Translations under genes and position numbers: made by a program
The notes under the pieces: model-generated
What the model saw: the letters and a program-made list of their open reading frames with translations, nothing else
Told to the model about the DNA's origin: nothing
The model's database searches: none
Assembly (NCBI GenBank): GCA_945890755.1
Contig: CAMDDA010000008.1
Coordinates: 1 to 39,000, forward strand
Source of the DNA: Candidatus Kuenenia stuttgartensis
Lineage (GTDB): Bacteria > Planctomycetota > Planctomycetia > Pirellulales > UBA1268
Direction of reading: 5' to 3'
Length of the DNA: 39,000 bases
Shown here: positions 31,262 to 38,969 of the stretch, piece after piece
How the letters are laid out: each line of letters opens with the position of its first letter
How positions within the stretch are numbered: the stretch's first letter is position 1

Positions 31262-33418
31262 CTATTTTCGACGCCGGGCCTTGGCCGGCTTCTTCGCCGC
31301 GGGCTTCCGCTTGCGGGTGGGCTTCTCATCCGCTTCGCCCTCCGGCTGCTCGGCGGTCGCCGTGCCCGGCACCGTCTGCGGCACGATGATGCAGTTGTCG
31401 CCGAGCTCGAGGTCTTCCTCCTCCTGGATCGGGCGGCCACGGTCGTCGAGCTTCACGTCGGCCTCGGCCGTCTTCTTCTTCGCGACGGCGAGGAGCTGGT
31501 CGTAGAGCCCATCGCGTTCAGCGCCGTTGATCTGTGAGACCGCCGAGGCCACCTCGCCGAGGTAGCGGAGGAAGATGCTCCGCCGCTGGCCTTCCTGGGC
31601 CACCCGCAGCCGCCGCCGCATGTACATGCCGAGCTTGCGGCCCACTGCCTGGAGCGCGAGCCGGATCTCCTTCTGGATCTCGGGGTAGGAGGCGATCGCC
31701 TCCTTCGACTCGCTTGTGAACGGCACCCAGACGCTCGCCACGTGCACCATCGCCGTGACTGGGCCGCTCGGCAGGCCGCCTCGCGACTGCGAGAGCCCGT
31801 ACGCCCGCCAGTTGGTCGAGGTGATCGTCTGCGTGACGGCACAGGCCGCGGGCTGGAACTGCAGCGGCACTCGGTTGGCGTAGCGGAGCACGTTCATGCC
31901 CTGGCCGTCGTCGGAGCTCACGTGCTGCATCGCGCCGTGCAAGGCGTCGAGTTGCGGCTTCTTGAGCTTGGATGGCGACTGCCGCGGGGCCAGCTGGGCC
32001 TCGGCGAGGATCTTGTCGGCCGCCTCGGCCCCGAGCCCGGTGAACGTGGTGGTGAGAAACTGCCGCAGGCTGCGGGCATCGCTCTCGCCTGCCAGTTCGC
32101 CGAGGGCCTCGCGGCTGACCTTCTGCGCCGCCACGCCACCACCGTAGGCGAGCGCCGCCTCGATCACGAACGGATTGCCGCGGTAGACGGACGGCGGTCG
32201 TGTGGCCGCCGTGAAGAACTCGCCCGGCACGACCTGCCGCAGGCCCGCGAGCAGCCGCTGCTCGCCGATCGGCACCACGCAGTCGGTGGCCGGCGGCGGG
32301 ATCTTGGTCTCTTGAATCGCCTTGAAGAGCGCATCGGCTTCGCCGCGGCCGAGCTTGCCGGTGGTCACCCGCGTGGAGAGCTTGGCCGTGTCGCAGATCT
32401 TCTTGGCCGTGCCGTGCGAGACCCGCGAGAACGACTGCGTCAGAAACTGGGCGAGCGTGAGTCTGGGCTGCTCCTGCAGCATCGTCACCAGTCGGCCGAG
32501 CTCGACGCCATAGGGATGCGGCTTGATCTCCTTCGGCTCCGGCGGCAGGTCCTCGGTGGAGCGTTCGAGGATCCGCTCGGGTCCGTCTGGCCCCTGAAAG
32601 TGAATGCGGGCGTGGGGATTCGAGATCGCCGTCTGCTCGAGGTATTCCTCGACGCTGCCGCGACCCCGCTGAAACTTCGCCTCCATCTCGATCGTCACGC
32701 GGGTGCCGTGCTCGATGGCGTCGCCCTTGTCGTTCTCGGCGACCCACTCGATCGAGTGCTTCTTCATCAGTTCGACGCCGCCCTTGCCGGACGGGATGTC
32801 CACGCCCTCGCCCTTGCCGTTCAAGATCTCCGGCTGGTTGGTCTTCGTGTCGATCCGCAGCTCGGAGTAGTGGGCGGCGTGCTTCGCGTCGATCTTGGAG
32901 ATGATCTTCACCGGCTTGCCAGTGGTGAGCACGCCGTACATGCCCGCCGCCGAGATGCCGATGCCCTGCTGGCCGCGGCTCATTCGCAGGCGGTGAAACT
33001 TCGAGCCGTAGAGGAGCTTGCCGAAGATGAGCGGGATCTGCTTCGCCACGATGCCAGGGCCGTTGTCCTGCACGCTCATGCGATAGCGGGAGCCGCTCTC
33101 GCCCACCGGTTCGATCCGCACCCAGATCTCCGGCAGGATGCCCGCCTCCTCGCAGGCGTCGAGCGAGTTGTCCACCGCCTCCTTCACGCTCGTGAGCAGC
33201 GCCTTCCGTGGCGAGTCGAAGCCGAGTAGGTGGCGGTTCTTGGCGAAGAACTCGCTCACCGAAATGTCGCGCTGCCCCGCGGCCAGCGTCTGGGCGGTGG
33301 CCCGCCGCTTGGCAGGCTGTCTGGCGGCGGACGAGGCCTGGCCGTTCGCAGCCGGTTCAGCGGGCTGAGCAGCTGCGGTTTTTGCGGCTTTGGGTGGGCG
33401 TTGCTTGGTTTTGGCCAT
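31262..33418 (-). CDS. top6B: DNA topoisomerase VI subunit B with a second H2TH-like insert
   Basis: This 718-residue cytoplasmic protein starts at ATG 33418 (MAKTKQ); the track start at 33673 adds 85 unlikely residues. A basic Ala/Lys-rich tail precedes the GHKL ATPase domain: LTSVKEAVDNSLDACEEAG, VQDNGPGI (about 116-123) and RGQQGIGISAAGMYG (about 148-162). An H2TH segment (about 317-372) leads to PPATDCVVPIGEQ and RPPSVYRGNPFVIEAALAYG. A second H2TH-like block (about 448-500) is inserted before the transducer (LRYANRVPLQFQPAACAVTQ to GRKLGMYMRR). The C-terminus is acidic, then Lys/Arg-rich. Subunit B binds ATP and gates strand passage with the DNA-cleaving subunit A, which I do not find in the window. 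Confidence 0.93.
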   Translation of the reverse strand: MAKTKQRPPKAAKTAAAQPAEPAANGQASSAARQPAKRRATAQTLAAGQRDISVSEFFAKNRHLLGFDSPRKALLTSVKEAVDNSLDACEEAGILPEIWVRIEPVGESGSRYRMSVQDNGPGIVAKQIPLIFGKLLYGSKFHRLRMSRGQQGIGISAAGMYGVLTTGKPVKIISKIDAKHAAHYSELRIDTKTNQPEILNGKGEGVDIPSGKGGVELMKKHSIEWVAENDKGDAIEHGTRVTIEMEAKFQRGRGSVEEYLEQTAISNPHARIHFQGPDGPERILERSTEDLPPEPKEIKPHPYGVELGRLVTMLQEQPRLTLAQFLTQSFSRVSHGTAKKICDTAKLSTRVTTGKLGRGEADALFKAIQETKIPPPATDCVVPIGEQRLLAGLRQVVPGEFFTAATRPPSVYRGNPFVIEAALAYGGGVAAQKVSREALGELAGESDARSLRQFLTTTFTGLGAEAADKILAEAQLAPRQSPSKLKKPQLDALHGAMQHVSSDDGQGMNVLRYANRVPLQFQPAACAVTQTITSTNWRAYGLSQSRGGLPSGPVTAMVHVASVWVPFTSESKEAIASYPEIQKEIRLALQAVGRKLGMYMRRRLRVAQEGQRRSIFLRYLGEVASAVSQINGAERDGLYDQLLAVAKKKTAEADVKLDDRGRPIQEEEDLELGDNCIIVPQTVPGTATAEQPEGEADEKPTRKRKPAAKKPAKARRRK

Positions 33419-33720
33419 GGTGTGCACGAGGGCTCGGGTCACCAGACTGTGATCGGCTGACACGGCCTTGGCAAGAGGGGCGGACTTTACGGGTTGAGGG
33501 GAATCTTGCGCCCAGACCTGAGGGGTTCTCCGGGATTGTCGTGCGGCGGCCTGGGGGCTGAAACGTGAAGGTGTGCCTGTCGCGTTGAGGCCGCCCAGCC
33601 GGAACGCGGGCAGTGAGCGAACGGGCGTCGCGGAGCCGAATGAAGGCATGTCGGTGGAGGGCACGGATGCCATGCGCCGGTCTGGCTCCGGCGAGCCTGG
33701 GTTCCACAGGGAGGTGGGCG
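33419..33720. other. Divergent intergenic region upstream of top6B
   Basis: These 302 bases separate the top6B ATG from the small exported-protein gene. Minus- and plus-strand ORFs run through it, but their translations are Arg/Pro-rich and match nothing. I see no clear promoter, hairpin or RNA gene. Confidence 0.5.
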
Positions 33721-34065
33721 ATGCTTCGATCTGTATGGATCCGCCGCGTGGTCGTGGTGGGCTTTCTTGCCGCCGGCATGGCGGCCGCCGAGTGCCGAGC
33801 GCTGCCGATCGACGGCGGCGTCGAGGGCCCGACGCCCGACGTCTTCTACAACTTCTACACGCCTCCGGTGCCGGCCGGTGGCTATCCCGGCATGGGGGCG
33901 CAGCTCTACGTCTCGCCGCGGCCGGTGCCCCCCCGTGTCGGTCACACCTGGAACACGTATCCCCCGTTCATGCCGCATGAGTTTCTCTACAAGCATCGTC
34001 GGCGGTACATCCGTCCCGCGGGCGTGACCGGCATGCGGACCGACGTGCACGCCTACTGGTATTGA
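33721..34065 (+). CDS. Small exported hypothetical protein
   Basis: This 114-residue protein starts at ATG 33721 with GGGAGG about six bases upstream; the track ORF begins 36 codons earlier. It has a signal peptide (VWIRRVVVVGFLAAGMAAAE) and a Pro/Tyr/Gly-rich mature part: PTPDVFYNFYTPPVPAGGYP, then FMPHEFLYKHRRRYIRPAGV. Such short Tyr/Pro-rich secreted proteins occur in planctomycetes, and I know of no function. The next gene starts 16 bases after its stop, so the two are probably one operon. Confidence 0.75.
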   Translation: MLRSVWIRRVVVVGFLAAGMAAAECRALPIDGGVEGPTPDVFYNFYTPPVPAGGYPGMGAQLYVSPRPVPPRVGHTWNTYPPFMPHEFLYKHRRRYIRPAGVTGMRTDVHAYWY

Positions 34066-34081
34066 AGAGGAGCATTCTCCC

Positions 34082-34702
34082 ATGCGGCAGATGATGAAGG
34101 ACTCGCGTCGGCGGCTGGCTGTCATGGCGGTCGTGGTGACGGTGGGCTGGCTGGTCGGTCGCGGCTGTCTGGCCGGCGGGCCGGCCTATCCGGCAGGCGC
34201 GGGCGGGTACGGTTCTGTGCCCGGATGTGTCGGCCCTGGCTGCGGTCCGCATCACGGACATGCTGGTCAGCACGGCTGCGGGCGGCACTGCGGGCATCAC
34301 GGCTGCGGTCACCATCACGGCTGTGGACACTGCGGCGGTCATGGCTGCGGACATTGCTGTGCCCACGGCTTGTGCGACGGCCACTGGCTCCATCACGACG
34401 TGATCGAGAAGCGGTATTTCCTCCGGAGCCAGGGCAAGAGCTGGCACAGCGCCTGGTACGATCCCGCCGAGGGCCGACCGATCGCACTCGTCGTGCCCCC
34501 CACCGCTGAGTTCCAGACGCAATACGGCTGGGGCGTGCCGAGTTCACGCGTCGCGCCGATCTATCATCAGTTCCGGCGTCCCTATCCGGGGCCCGGGGCC
34601 GTGGCTGGAGGCGGCGGGCGATTCCTGCCCACGCCCAACCAGCCGAGCGACACCGTGCAATTCGGCGTGAACGCCGTCCGCGGTCCCTGGGGCGCGTACT
34701 GA
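34082..34702 (+). CDS. Exported His/Cys/Gly-rich protein
   Basis: This 206-residue protein has an N-terminal signal or anchor (RLAVMAVVVTVGWLVGRGCL). Residues about 48-102 are a low-complexity segment built from HGCG/GHHGCGHH-type repeats, very rich in His, Cys and Gly, which could bind Zn, Cu or Ni. A more ordinary C-terminal part follows (EKRYFLRSQGKSWHSAWYDP and a Pro/Gly-rich tail). The ribosome site is AAGAGGAG about ten bases upstream of ATG 34082. It sits 16 bases after the other small exported gene and nine bases from the convergent MerR-TPR gene. The metal-binding role is inference from composition. Confidence 0.75.
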   Translation: MRQMMKDSRRRLAVMAVVVTVGWLVGRGCLAGGPAYPAGAGGYGSVPGCVGPGCGPHHGHAGQHGCGRHCGHHGCGHHHGCGHCGGHGCGHCCAHGLCDGHWLHHDVIEKRYFLRSQGKSWHSAWYDPAEGRPIALVVPPTAEFQTQYGWGVPSSRVAPIYHQFRRPYPGPGAVAGGGGRFLPTPNQPSDTVQFGVNAVRGPWGAY

Positions 34703-34711
34703 CCGGGCTAC

Positions 34712-35677
34712 CTACGTCTCCAGCCGCTGGCGGGCGAGGTCGGCCCAAGGGCTCTCCGGCGCGAGGGTCAGGAACGTCGCGAGATGATGGCGGGCGTCAC
34801 GGGAGCGGCCCACGTCGTGGAGCACGCCGGCGATGTGCCAGTGGGCATCGGCGTAGTCGGGCTCCTGCCGGAGCACGCCCTCGAGCGCCGCGAGGGCCAG
34901 TTCGTGTTCACCGAGCTCGGCCAACACGCAGCCCAGGCTGGCCCGAGCCCGCAGGTGCTCGGGATCGATCTCGATCGTCGCGTAGTATCGCTCCCGCGCG
35001 GCCGTGAGATCGCCGGCCCGGTAGAGCAGTTCGGCGAGCGTGAACATCACCGCCGCCGACGGCCCCTGGGCCTGGAGCACGGCCCGCAGCGCCTCGGCTG
35101 CCTCGGCGAATTCGCCGGCCGCCTCGAGATCATCGGCGAGGTCGAGGATCTCGGTGGCTTCGGCGGCGGCATCCCGCTCGATACCGGGCTGAGGCGACGT
35201 CGCGGCGACACGGGCGGCTGCCATGTCGATGAGTCGCACGGCGGGCACGGCGTCGATCGGCTCGTCGGCCATGACGAGCGACGATGTGTAGAAGGGCAAT
35301 TGCAGCTGGCCGCCGCCGCTCAGGAGCCGGTCACCACATTTGAGGCTCAGCCGCCGGCCATCGGCCACGATCCGGTCCGTGGCCTGGGCCGCCGCAGGGC
35401 CCCCGCCGGCCACGAGATCGGCCAGTTTGGCGTCGATTTCCCGCAGCGACAGACCGCCCCGAAGCAGGCGGCCGAGGTTCCGGCCCACCACCAGTTGGCT
35501 GAAGTCGAACCACTCGAGCGAGCTTGAGCAACGGACGGGCTCGAGGAGCCGTTCCCGCACCCAGTGCCTGACTGCAGCAGGCGAGACGCCGAGCACCTCC
35601 GCCATCATGGCCGCGGTGTAGAGCCGGCGGACGCCATGCTCAGGCATGATCTGGTCGTCCGTGACCGTCTCGGGCAT
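34712..35677 (-). CDS. MerR-type HTH regulator fused to TPR repeats
   Basis: This 321-residue protein starts at ATG 35677, which has AGGA about nine bases upstream; the track start is 34 codons earlier. Residues about 17-85 form a MerR-like winged helix: YTAAMMAEVLGVSPAAVRHW followed by VRERLLEPV and a second segment GRLLRGGLSLREIDAKLADL. A linker leads to tetratricopeptide repeats (about 205-320), for example AAEALRAVLQAQGPSAAVMF, LAELLYRAGDLTAARERYYA, and ALAALEGVLRQEPDYADAHW. The usual MerR effector helix is absent and replaced by the TPR domain, so regulation probably depends on a protein partner. It is divergent from the oxidoreductase at 35821. Confidence 0.88.
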   Translation of the reverse strand: MPETVTDDQIMPEHGVRRLYTAAMMAEVLGVSPAAVRHWVRERLLEPVRCSSSLEWFDFSQLVVGRNLGRLLRGGLSLREIDAKLADLVAGGGPAAAQATDRIVADGRRLSLKCGDRLLSGGGQLQLPFYTSSLVMADEPIDAVPAVRLIDMAAARVAATSPQPGIERDAAAEATEILDLADDLEAAGEFAEAAEALRAVLQAQGPSAAVMFTLAELLYRAGDLTAARERYYATIEIDPEHLRARASLGCVLAELGEHELALAALEGVLRQEPDYADAHWHIAGVLHDVGRSRDARHHLATFLTLAPESPWADLARQRLET

Positions 35678-35820
35678 GGGGAAAGTCCTCGCGGCGAGCG
35701 CAGAATCTATCGCAGGCCCGAGGTTACGTCCAACGAGCCGTTGGGTTTCGGGGCTGGGGAAGGGTATTCTCACGACCACAACAGTCGTTCCTTCAGCATC
35801 CGTTCTCTGGAGCCTGCGTC

Positions 35821-37209
35821 ATGAAGAACACTCGTCGCGGTTTTCTGTCGTCGTGCGCCACGCTCGCCGCCACCACGGGAGTGCCCTACTTCCACTCGAC
35901 GCCGCGCACGCTGGCTGACGAAACGCAGACGAAAAACGGGCGATTCGCCCTGGGCCTGATCGGCGCCGGGGGCATCGCCGGCGCGAACATAGGCGCCGCG
36001 AGGGACTGGATCGACATCGTGGCGATCGCCGACGTCGATTCCGGCCGGGCGGCAGGTTTCAACGCGAAGCATGCCGGCGGCAAGGCGACGGTCACCGACG
36101 ACTACCGGCGGATTCTCGAGCGCAGGGACATCGACGTGATCCACGTCGCCACGCCCGACCACTGGCACACCAAGCCCGTCATCGAGGCGATGCTCGCCGG
36201 CAAGGATGTCTACTGCGAGAAGCCGCTCACGCTCACGATCGACGAGGGCAAGCTGATTCGGAAGGTGCAGCGGGAGACGGGCCGCGTCGTGCAGGTCGGC
36301 ACCCAGCAGCGAAGCACATTCCCACTTTTCGTGACCGCGATGGCGCTCGTGGCAGAGGGGCGGCTCGGCCGGATCAAGCGGGTGCAGGCTGCGATCGGCG
36401 CCGCCCCGTCTTGCCCGGCGATCCCCGTCGCCGAACCGGCCAAGGAGTTCAATTGGGATCGCTGGCTCGGGCCCGCGCCGGCGGTGGAGTATCGATTCTT
36501 TCAGGGGCCGGCGACGACCGACAAGGACGGCAAGGAGAAGAAGCCGCAGGCCAACACGAACGGCCACAACGAGTTTCGCTGGTGGTACGAGTATTCGGGG
36601 GGCAAGCTCACCGACTGGGGCGCCCACCACGTCGACATCGCGATGTGGGCCCTCGCCCTCAACGGCCAGACGGCAGGGCCGACGGCGATCGGTGGCACGG
36701 CCAAGCACCCCGTCGAGTTCAAAGACGGTATGCCGGTGGAGCGTGATCGCTACAACACCGCGACGGAGTTTTTGTTCACGGTCGATTTTCCGGGCGACAC
36801 GCAGCTCGTGATCCGCCACGACACCGACAACGGCGTGCTCATCGAGGGCGACAAGGGGACGATCTTCGTCAGCCGTGGCAAACTGACCGGCGCGCCGGTG
36901 GAGGCCCTGAAGGACGACCCGCTGCCGGCAAACGCGATCGCAAAGGTCTACCGCCACATGCCCATGGAGGGGAACGAGCGGAAGGCCCACTGGGCCAACT
37001 TCCTGCAGTGCGTTCGCAGCGGCACGATGCCCATCTCGGATGTGCATTCCCATATGCAGATGCTCAACGTCTGCCATCTGGCCGGCATCAGCGCTCGCCT
37101 CGGCAGGTCGCTGAAGTGGGACGCCGTCACCGAGCAGATCGTCGGCGACGACCAGGCCAACGCGATGCTCGCCCGGCCGTATCGGCAGGGCTACGAGATC
37201 GAGATGTAG
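35821..37209 (+). CDS. Gfo/Idh/MocA-family oxidoreductase, Tat-exported
   Basis: This 462-residue protein has a Tat-type leader (KNTRRGFLSSCATLAATTGV, Arg-Arg at 5-6). The Rossmann motif is LGLIGAGGIAGANIGAARDW, and DVYCEKPLTLTIDEGKLIRK is the family 'EKP' block. HVATPDHWHTKPVIEA carries the conserved 'PdhwH' sequence, and the C-terminal domain has FRWWYEYSGGKLTDWGAHHV. It is likely a periplasmic sugar or inositol oxidoreductase with bound NAD(P). It is divergent from the MerR-TPR gene, with a small inverted repeat CCAACG/CGTTGG (35730-35744) in between. GGAG lies eight bases before ATG 35821. Its last about 80 bases overlap the convergent DUF429 gene. Confidence 0.93.
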   Translation: MKNTRRGFLSSCATLAATTGVPYFHSTPRTLADETQTKNGRFALGLIGAGGIAGANIGAARDWIDIVAIADVDSGRAAGFNAKHAGGKATVTDDYRRILERRDIDVIHVATPDHWHTKPVIEAMLAGKDVYCEKPLTLTIDEGKLIRKVQRETGRVVQVGTQQRSTFPLFVTAMALVAEGRLGRIKRVQAAIGAAPSCPAIPVAEPAKEFNWDRWLGPAPAVEYRFFQGPATTDKDGKEKKPQANTNGHNEFRWWYEYSGGKLTDWGAHHVDIAMWALALNGQTAGPTAIGGTAKHPVEFKDGMPVERDRYNTATEFLFTVDFPGDTQLVIRHDTDNGVLIEGDKGTIFVSRGKLTGAPVEALKDDPLPANAIAKVYRHMPMEGNERKAHWANFLQCVRSGTMPISDVHSHMQMLNVCHLAGISARLGRSLKWDAVTEQIVGDDQANAMLARPYRQGYEIEM

Positions 37210-38029
37210 CTGCGAGTGGCACGCCGGCGATCCAGCCTTCGAGTGGGTCGAGGTGGCGGGGGAGGCCGTAGCGGGGCAGCGTGGCGGCGTGGGCGGCTTG
37301 GAGGGCGCAGATGACGGCGTCGAGGAGGTCGCCGCTGCCGTTGGCGATGAGCCGGCGCCGCCATGTGGGGGTGATCGCAAGTGTGACGTCGAGGCCGGCC
37401 GTGCCGTATTCGAGCGCGGCGAGGATCGCTCTGCGGTTGGCTCGGCGGTCGGGCGTCTGTTTGGCCGCGGTGTCGCTCTTGTAAGACTGCCGGCAGACCC
37501 TGCGGGCCGTGAGCCCCGGATAGGCCTCGAGGGCGATCCTGCCGCTGCCGCGCGGACCATGACGGTGGGCCGGGAACGTGAGGCCCGCGGCGAGCATCCG
37601 GCCGATGCCGGCGTGCATCATCCAGGCGACCGGGGGATTGGCCCAGCGCATCGCCGGACTCGAACCGGCGGGCTTGTCGGTTGCCCGCCAGGCGAACTTG
37701 TCGCCCACGGGGCGAGCGTCACACCAGCGGCGAAAGACGTCGCGGAGCGCATCGCGCGGCTGGTCGCAGTAGAACCGCACGAACTCCGGCCAGTCGGTGG
37801 GCCAGCCTTCGTGCTCGATGAGTGGCCGCGGCTGGCTGAAGGGGAGGTCGAAGCCCCCCACCCAGCGGCCCGGCGCGGCGAGCAGTCCATCGAACTCGTC
37901 GAGGCTCGTGAGTTCACGGATCTCGTCGACTTCGTAGGTCGGCCGTGGGGCGGCGGCCCGCCAGCGGCCAACGGCCACCGTGAGCGGCTTGCGTCGCGAT
38001 GGCGCCGACGTGAAATCGACACCGATCAC
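37127..38029 (-). CDS. DUF429 protein (predicted RNase H-fold nuclease)
   Basis: From GTG 38029 this is 300 residues. It opens with VIGVDFTSAPSRRKPLTVAV, the first strand and Asp of the DUF429 RNase H-like fold. It continues with GFDLPFSQPRPLIEHEGWPT, then ALEAYPGLTARRVCRQSYKS, and a C-terminal DLLDAVICALQAAHAA with the last acidic positions. The family is a predicted nuclease, not characterised in this context. The track start (38182) would run through the ThuA gene. No ATG is available in frame after the ThuA stop at 38056, so GTG is preferred. Its 3' end overlaps the oxidoreductase gene by 83 bases on the opposite strand; the conserved part ends before the overlap. Confidence 0.75.
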   Translation of the reverse strand: MIGVDFTSAPSRRKPLTVAVGRWRAAAPRPTYEVDEIRELTSLDEFDGLLAAPGRWVGGFDLPFSQPRPLIEHEGWPTDWPEFVRFYCDQPRDALRDVFRRWCDARPVGDKFAWRATDKPAGSSPAMRWANPPVAWMMHAGIGRMLAAGLTFPAHRHGPRGSGRIALEAYPGLTARRVCRQSYKSDTAAKQTPDRRANRRAILAALEYGTAGLDVTLAITPTWRRRLIANGSGDLLDAVICALQAAHAATLPRYGLPRHLDPLEGWIAGVPLAATSRSRSPADTAGRASRWPGRRRRSAR

Positions 38030-38055
38030 CAGGCTGCCGTCATGCAGCGGCCGGC

Positions 38056-38937
38056 TCACTTGGCGAACGGCCGGCTGCGTTCGGCGTCGGCCGTCGGGAA
38101 GTCGGCGGGCACCGGCTGTGCGACCGCACCCGTGGCCGCCCACTCGGCTCCCCGCACGAACGTCGTGATGAAGCCGACGCACTCCTGCGATTCGTTGGCA
38201 TGGCCCATCGGCGTGTGGAAGACGCGGCCCTCGCCGTAGGCGATCGTCATGATCATCGGCTCGTGCCGCTTGGTCTTGGGCGAGTAGGCCGTTGCGAGCA
38301 CCTCCATGTTGGTCGCCGGACCGCGGAGACTGTCGTAGAGTTCATCCTGGGCGTGCAGCCACGTGGCCGGCATGCCCTTCGTGACGGGATGGGCCGCGTC
38401 ACGGACGATGACCGCGAACGGCGCCTGCGGGCCATGGCTACCGCCGGCCCCCGGCGACGTGTCGCGCACGAGTTTGCCGTCGTCGGAGTAGTAGACGTAC
38501 GGCCCGCTCTTCTCGTTGCGTCCACCCCAGCCGCCGAGCCCGATCATCTCGTTGTAGGCCGCCCAGTCGGGGAACGAGTTGTCGGCCGCGTGGACGGCGA
38601 CGAAACCGCCCCCACTGCTGACGTAGTCCTCGAAGGCGGTTCGGGTTTCGGCGGGCCAGGCCGCGGCCCCGTGGCCAAAGTTGCTCACGACCACGGTGTA
38701 GTCGGCGAACGCAGGCTTGAACGACGGGTCTTCACCCTTCGGTGCATGCGTGACGACGTCCACCGTGAAGCGGCCGGTGTCTTCGAGATACCGCTTCATC
38801 ATCTGGGTCGTTTGCGGCCAGTTGCCATGGTTGTTCTGGCCGTCCACGATCAGCGCCCTCAGTTTCTCGCCGGCCGTCGCGTCGGTGGCGGCGGCCGAGA
38901 GGATGGCGATGGCGAGCAAGGAGGAGAGCAGTCGCAT
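38056..38937 (-). CDS. ThuA-like domain protein, exported
   Basis: This 293-residue protein has a signal peptide (LLSSLLAIAILSAAATDATA). The ThuA/GATase1-like fold is visible as KLRALIVDGQNNHGNWPQTT, DYTVVVSNFGHGAAAWPAET, then VSSGGGFVAVHAADNSFPDW, MPATWLHAQDELYDSLRG, and EPMIMTIAYGEGRVFHTPMG with the typical final 'GhanES'. ThuA proteins take part in trehalose and other keto-sugar pathways and occur next to Gfo/Idh oxidoreductases, here 850 bases away on the other strand. It lies 26 bases upstream of the DUF429 start on the same strand. The substrate is not known. Confidence 0.9.
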   Translation of the reverse strand: MRLLSSLLAIAILSAAATDATAGEKLRALIVDGQNNHGNWPQTTQMMKRYLEDTGRFTVDVVTHAPKGEDPSFKPAFADYTVVVSNFGHGAAAWPAETRTAFEDYVSSGGGFVAVHAADNSFPDWAAYNEMIGLGGWGGRNEKSGPYVYYSDDGKLVRDTSPGAGGSHGPQAPFAVIVRDAAHPVTKGMPATWLHAQDELYDSLRGPATNMEVLATAYSPKTKRHEPMIMTIAYGEGRVFHTPMGHANESQECVGFITTFVRGAEWAATGAVAQPVPADFPTADAERSRPFAK

Positions 38938-38969
38938 GGGACACTCCGCGAGAGGTGGGTGACGAAGCG

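Noticed and set aside
31742-33229. 495-codon plus-strand ORF
   Set aside because: Antisense to top6B, with no domain content.
34262-34370. Tandem repeat DNA in the His/Cys-rich gene as a minisatellite
   Set aside because: The repeated CACGGCTGCGG-like units are irregular and explained by the low-complexity protein they encode.
35770-37560. 596-codon minus-strand ORF
   Set aside because: Antisense to the Gfo/Idh gene; only the other minus frame (DUF429) carries conserved motifs.
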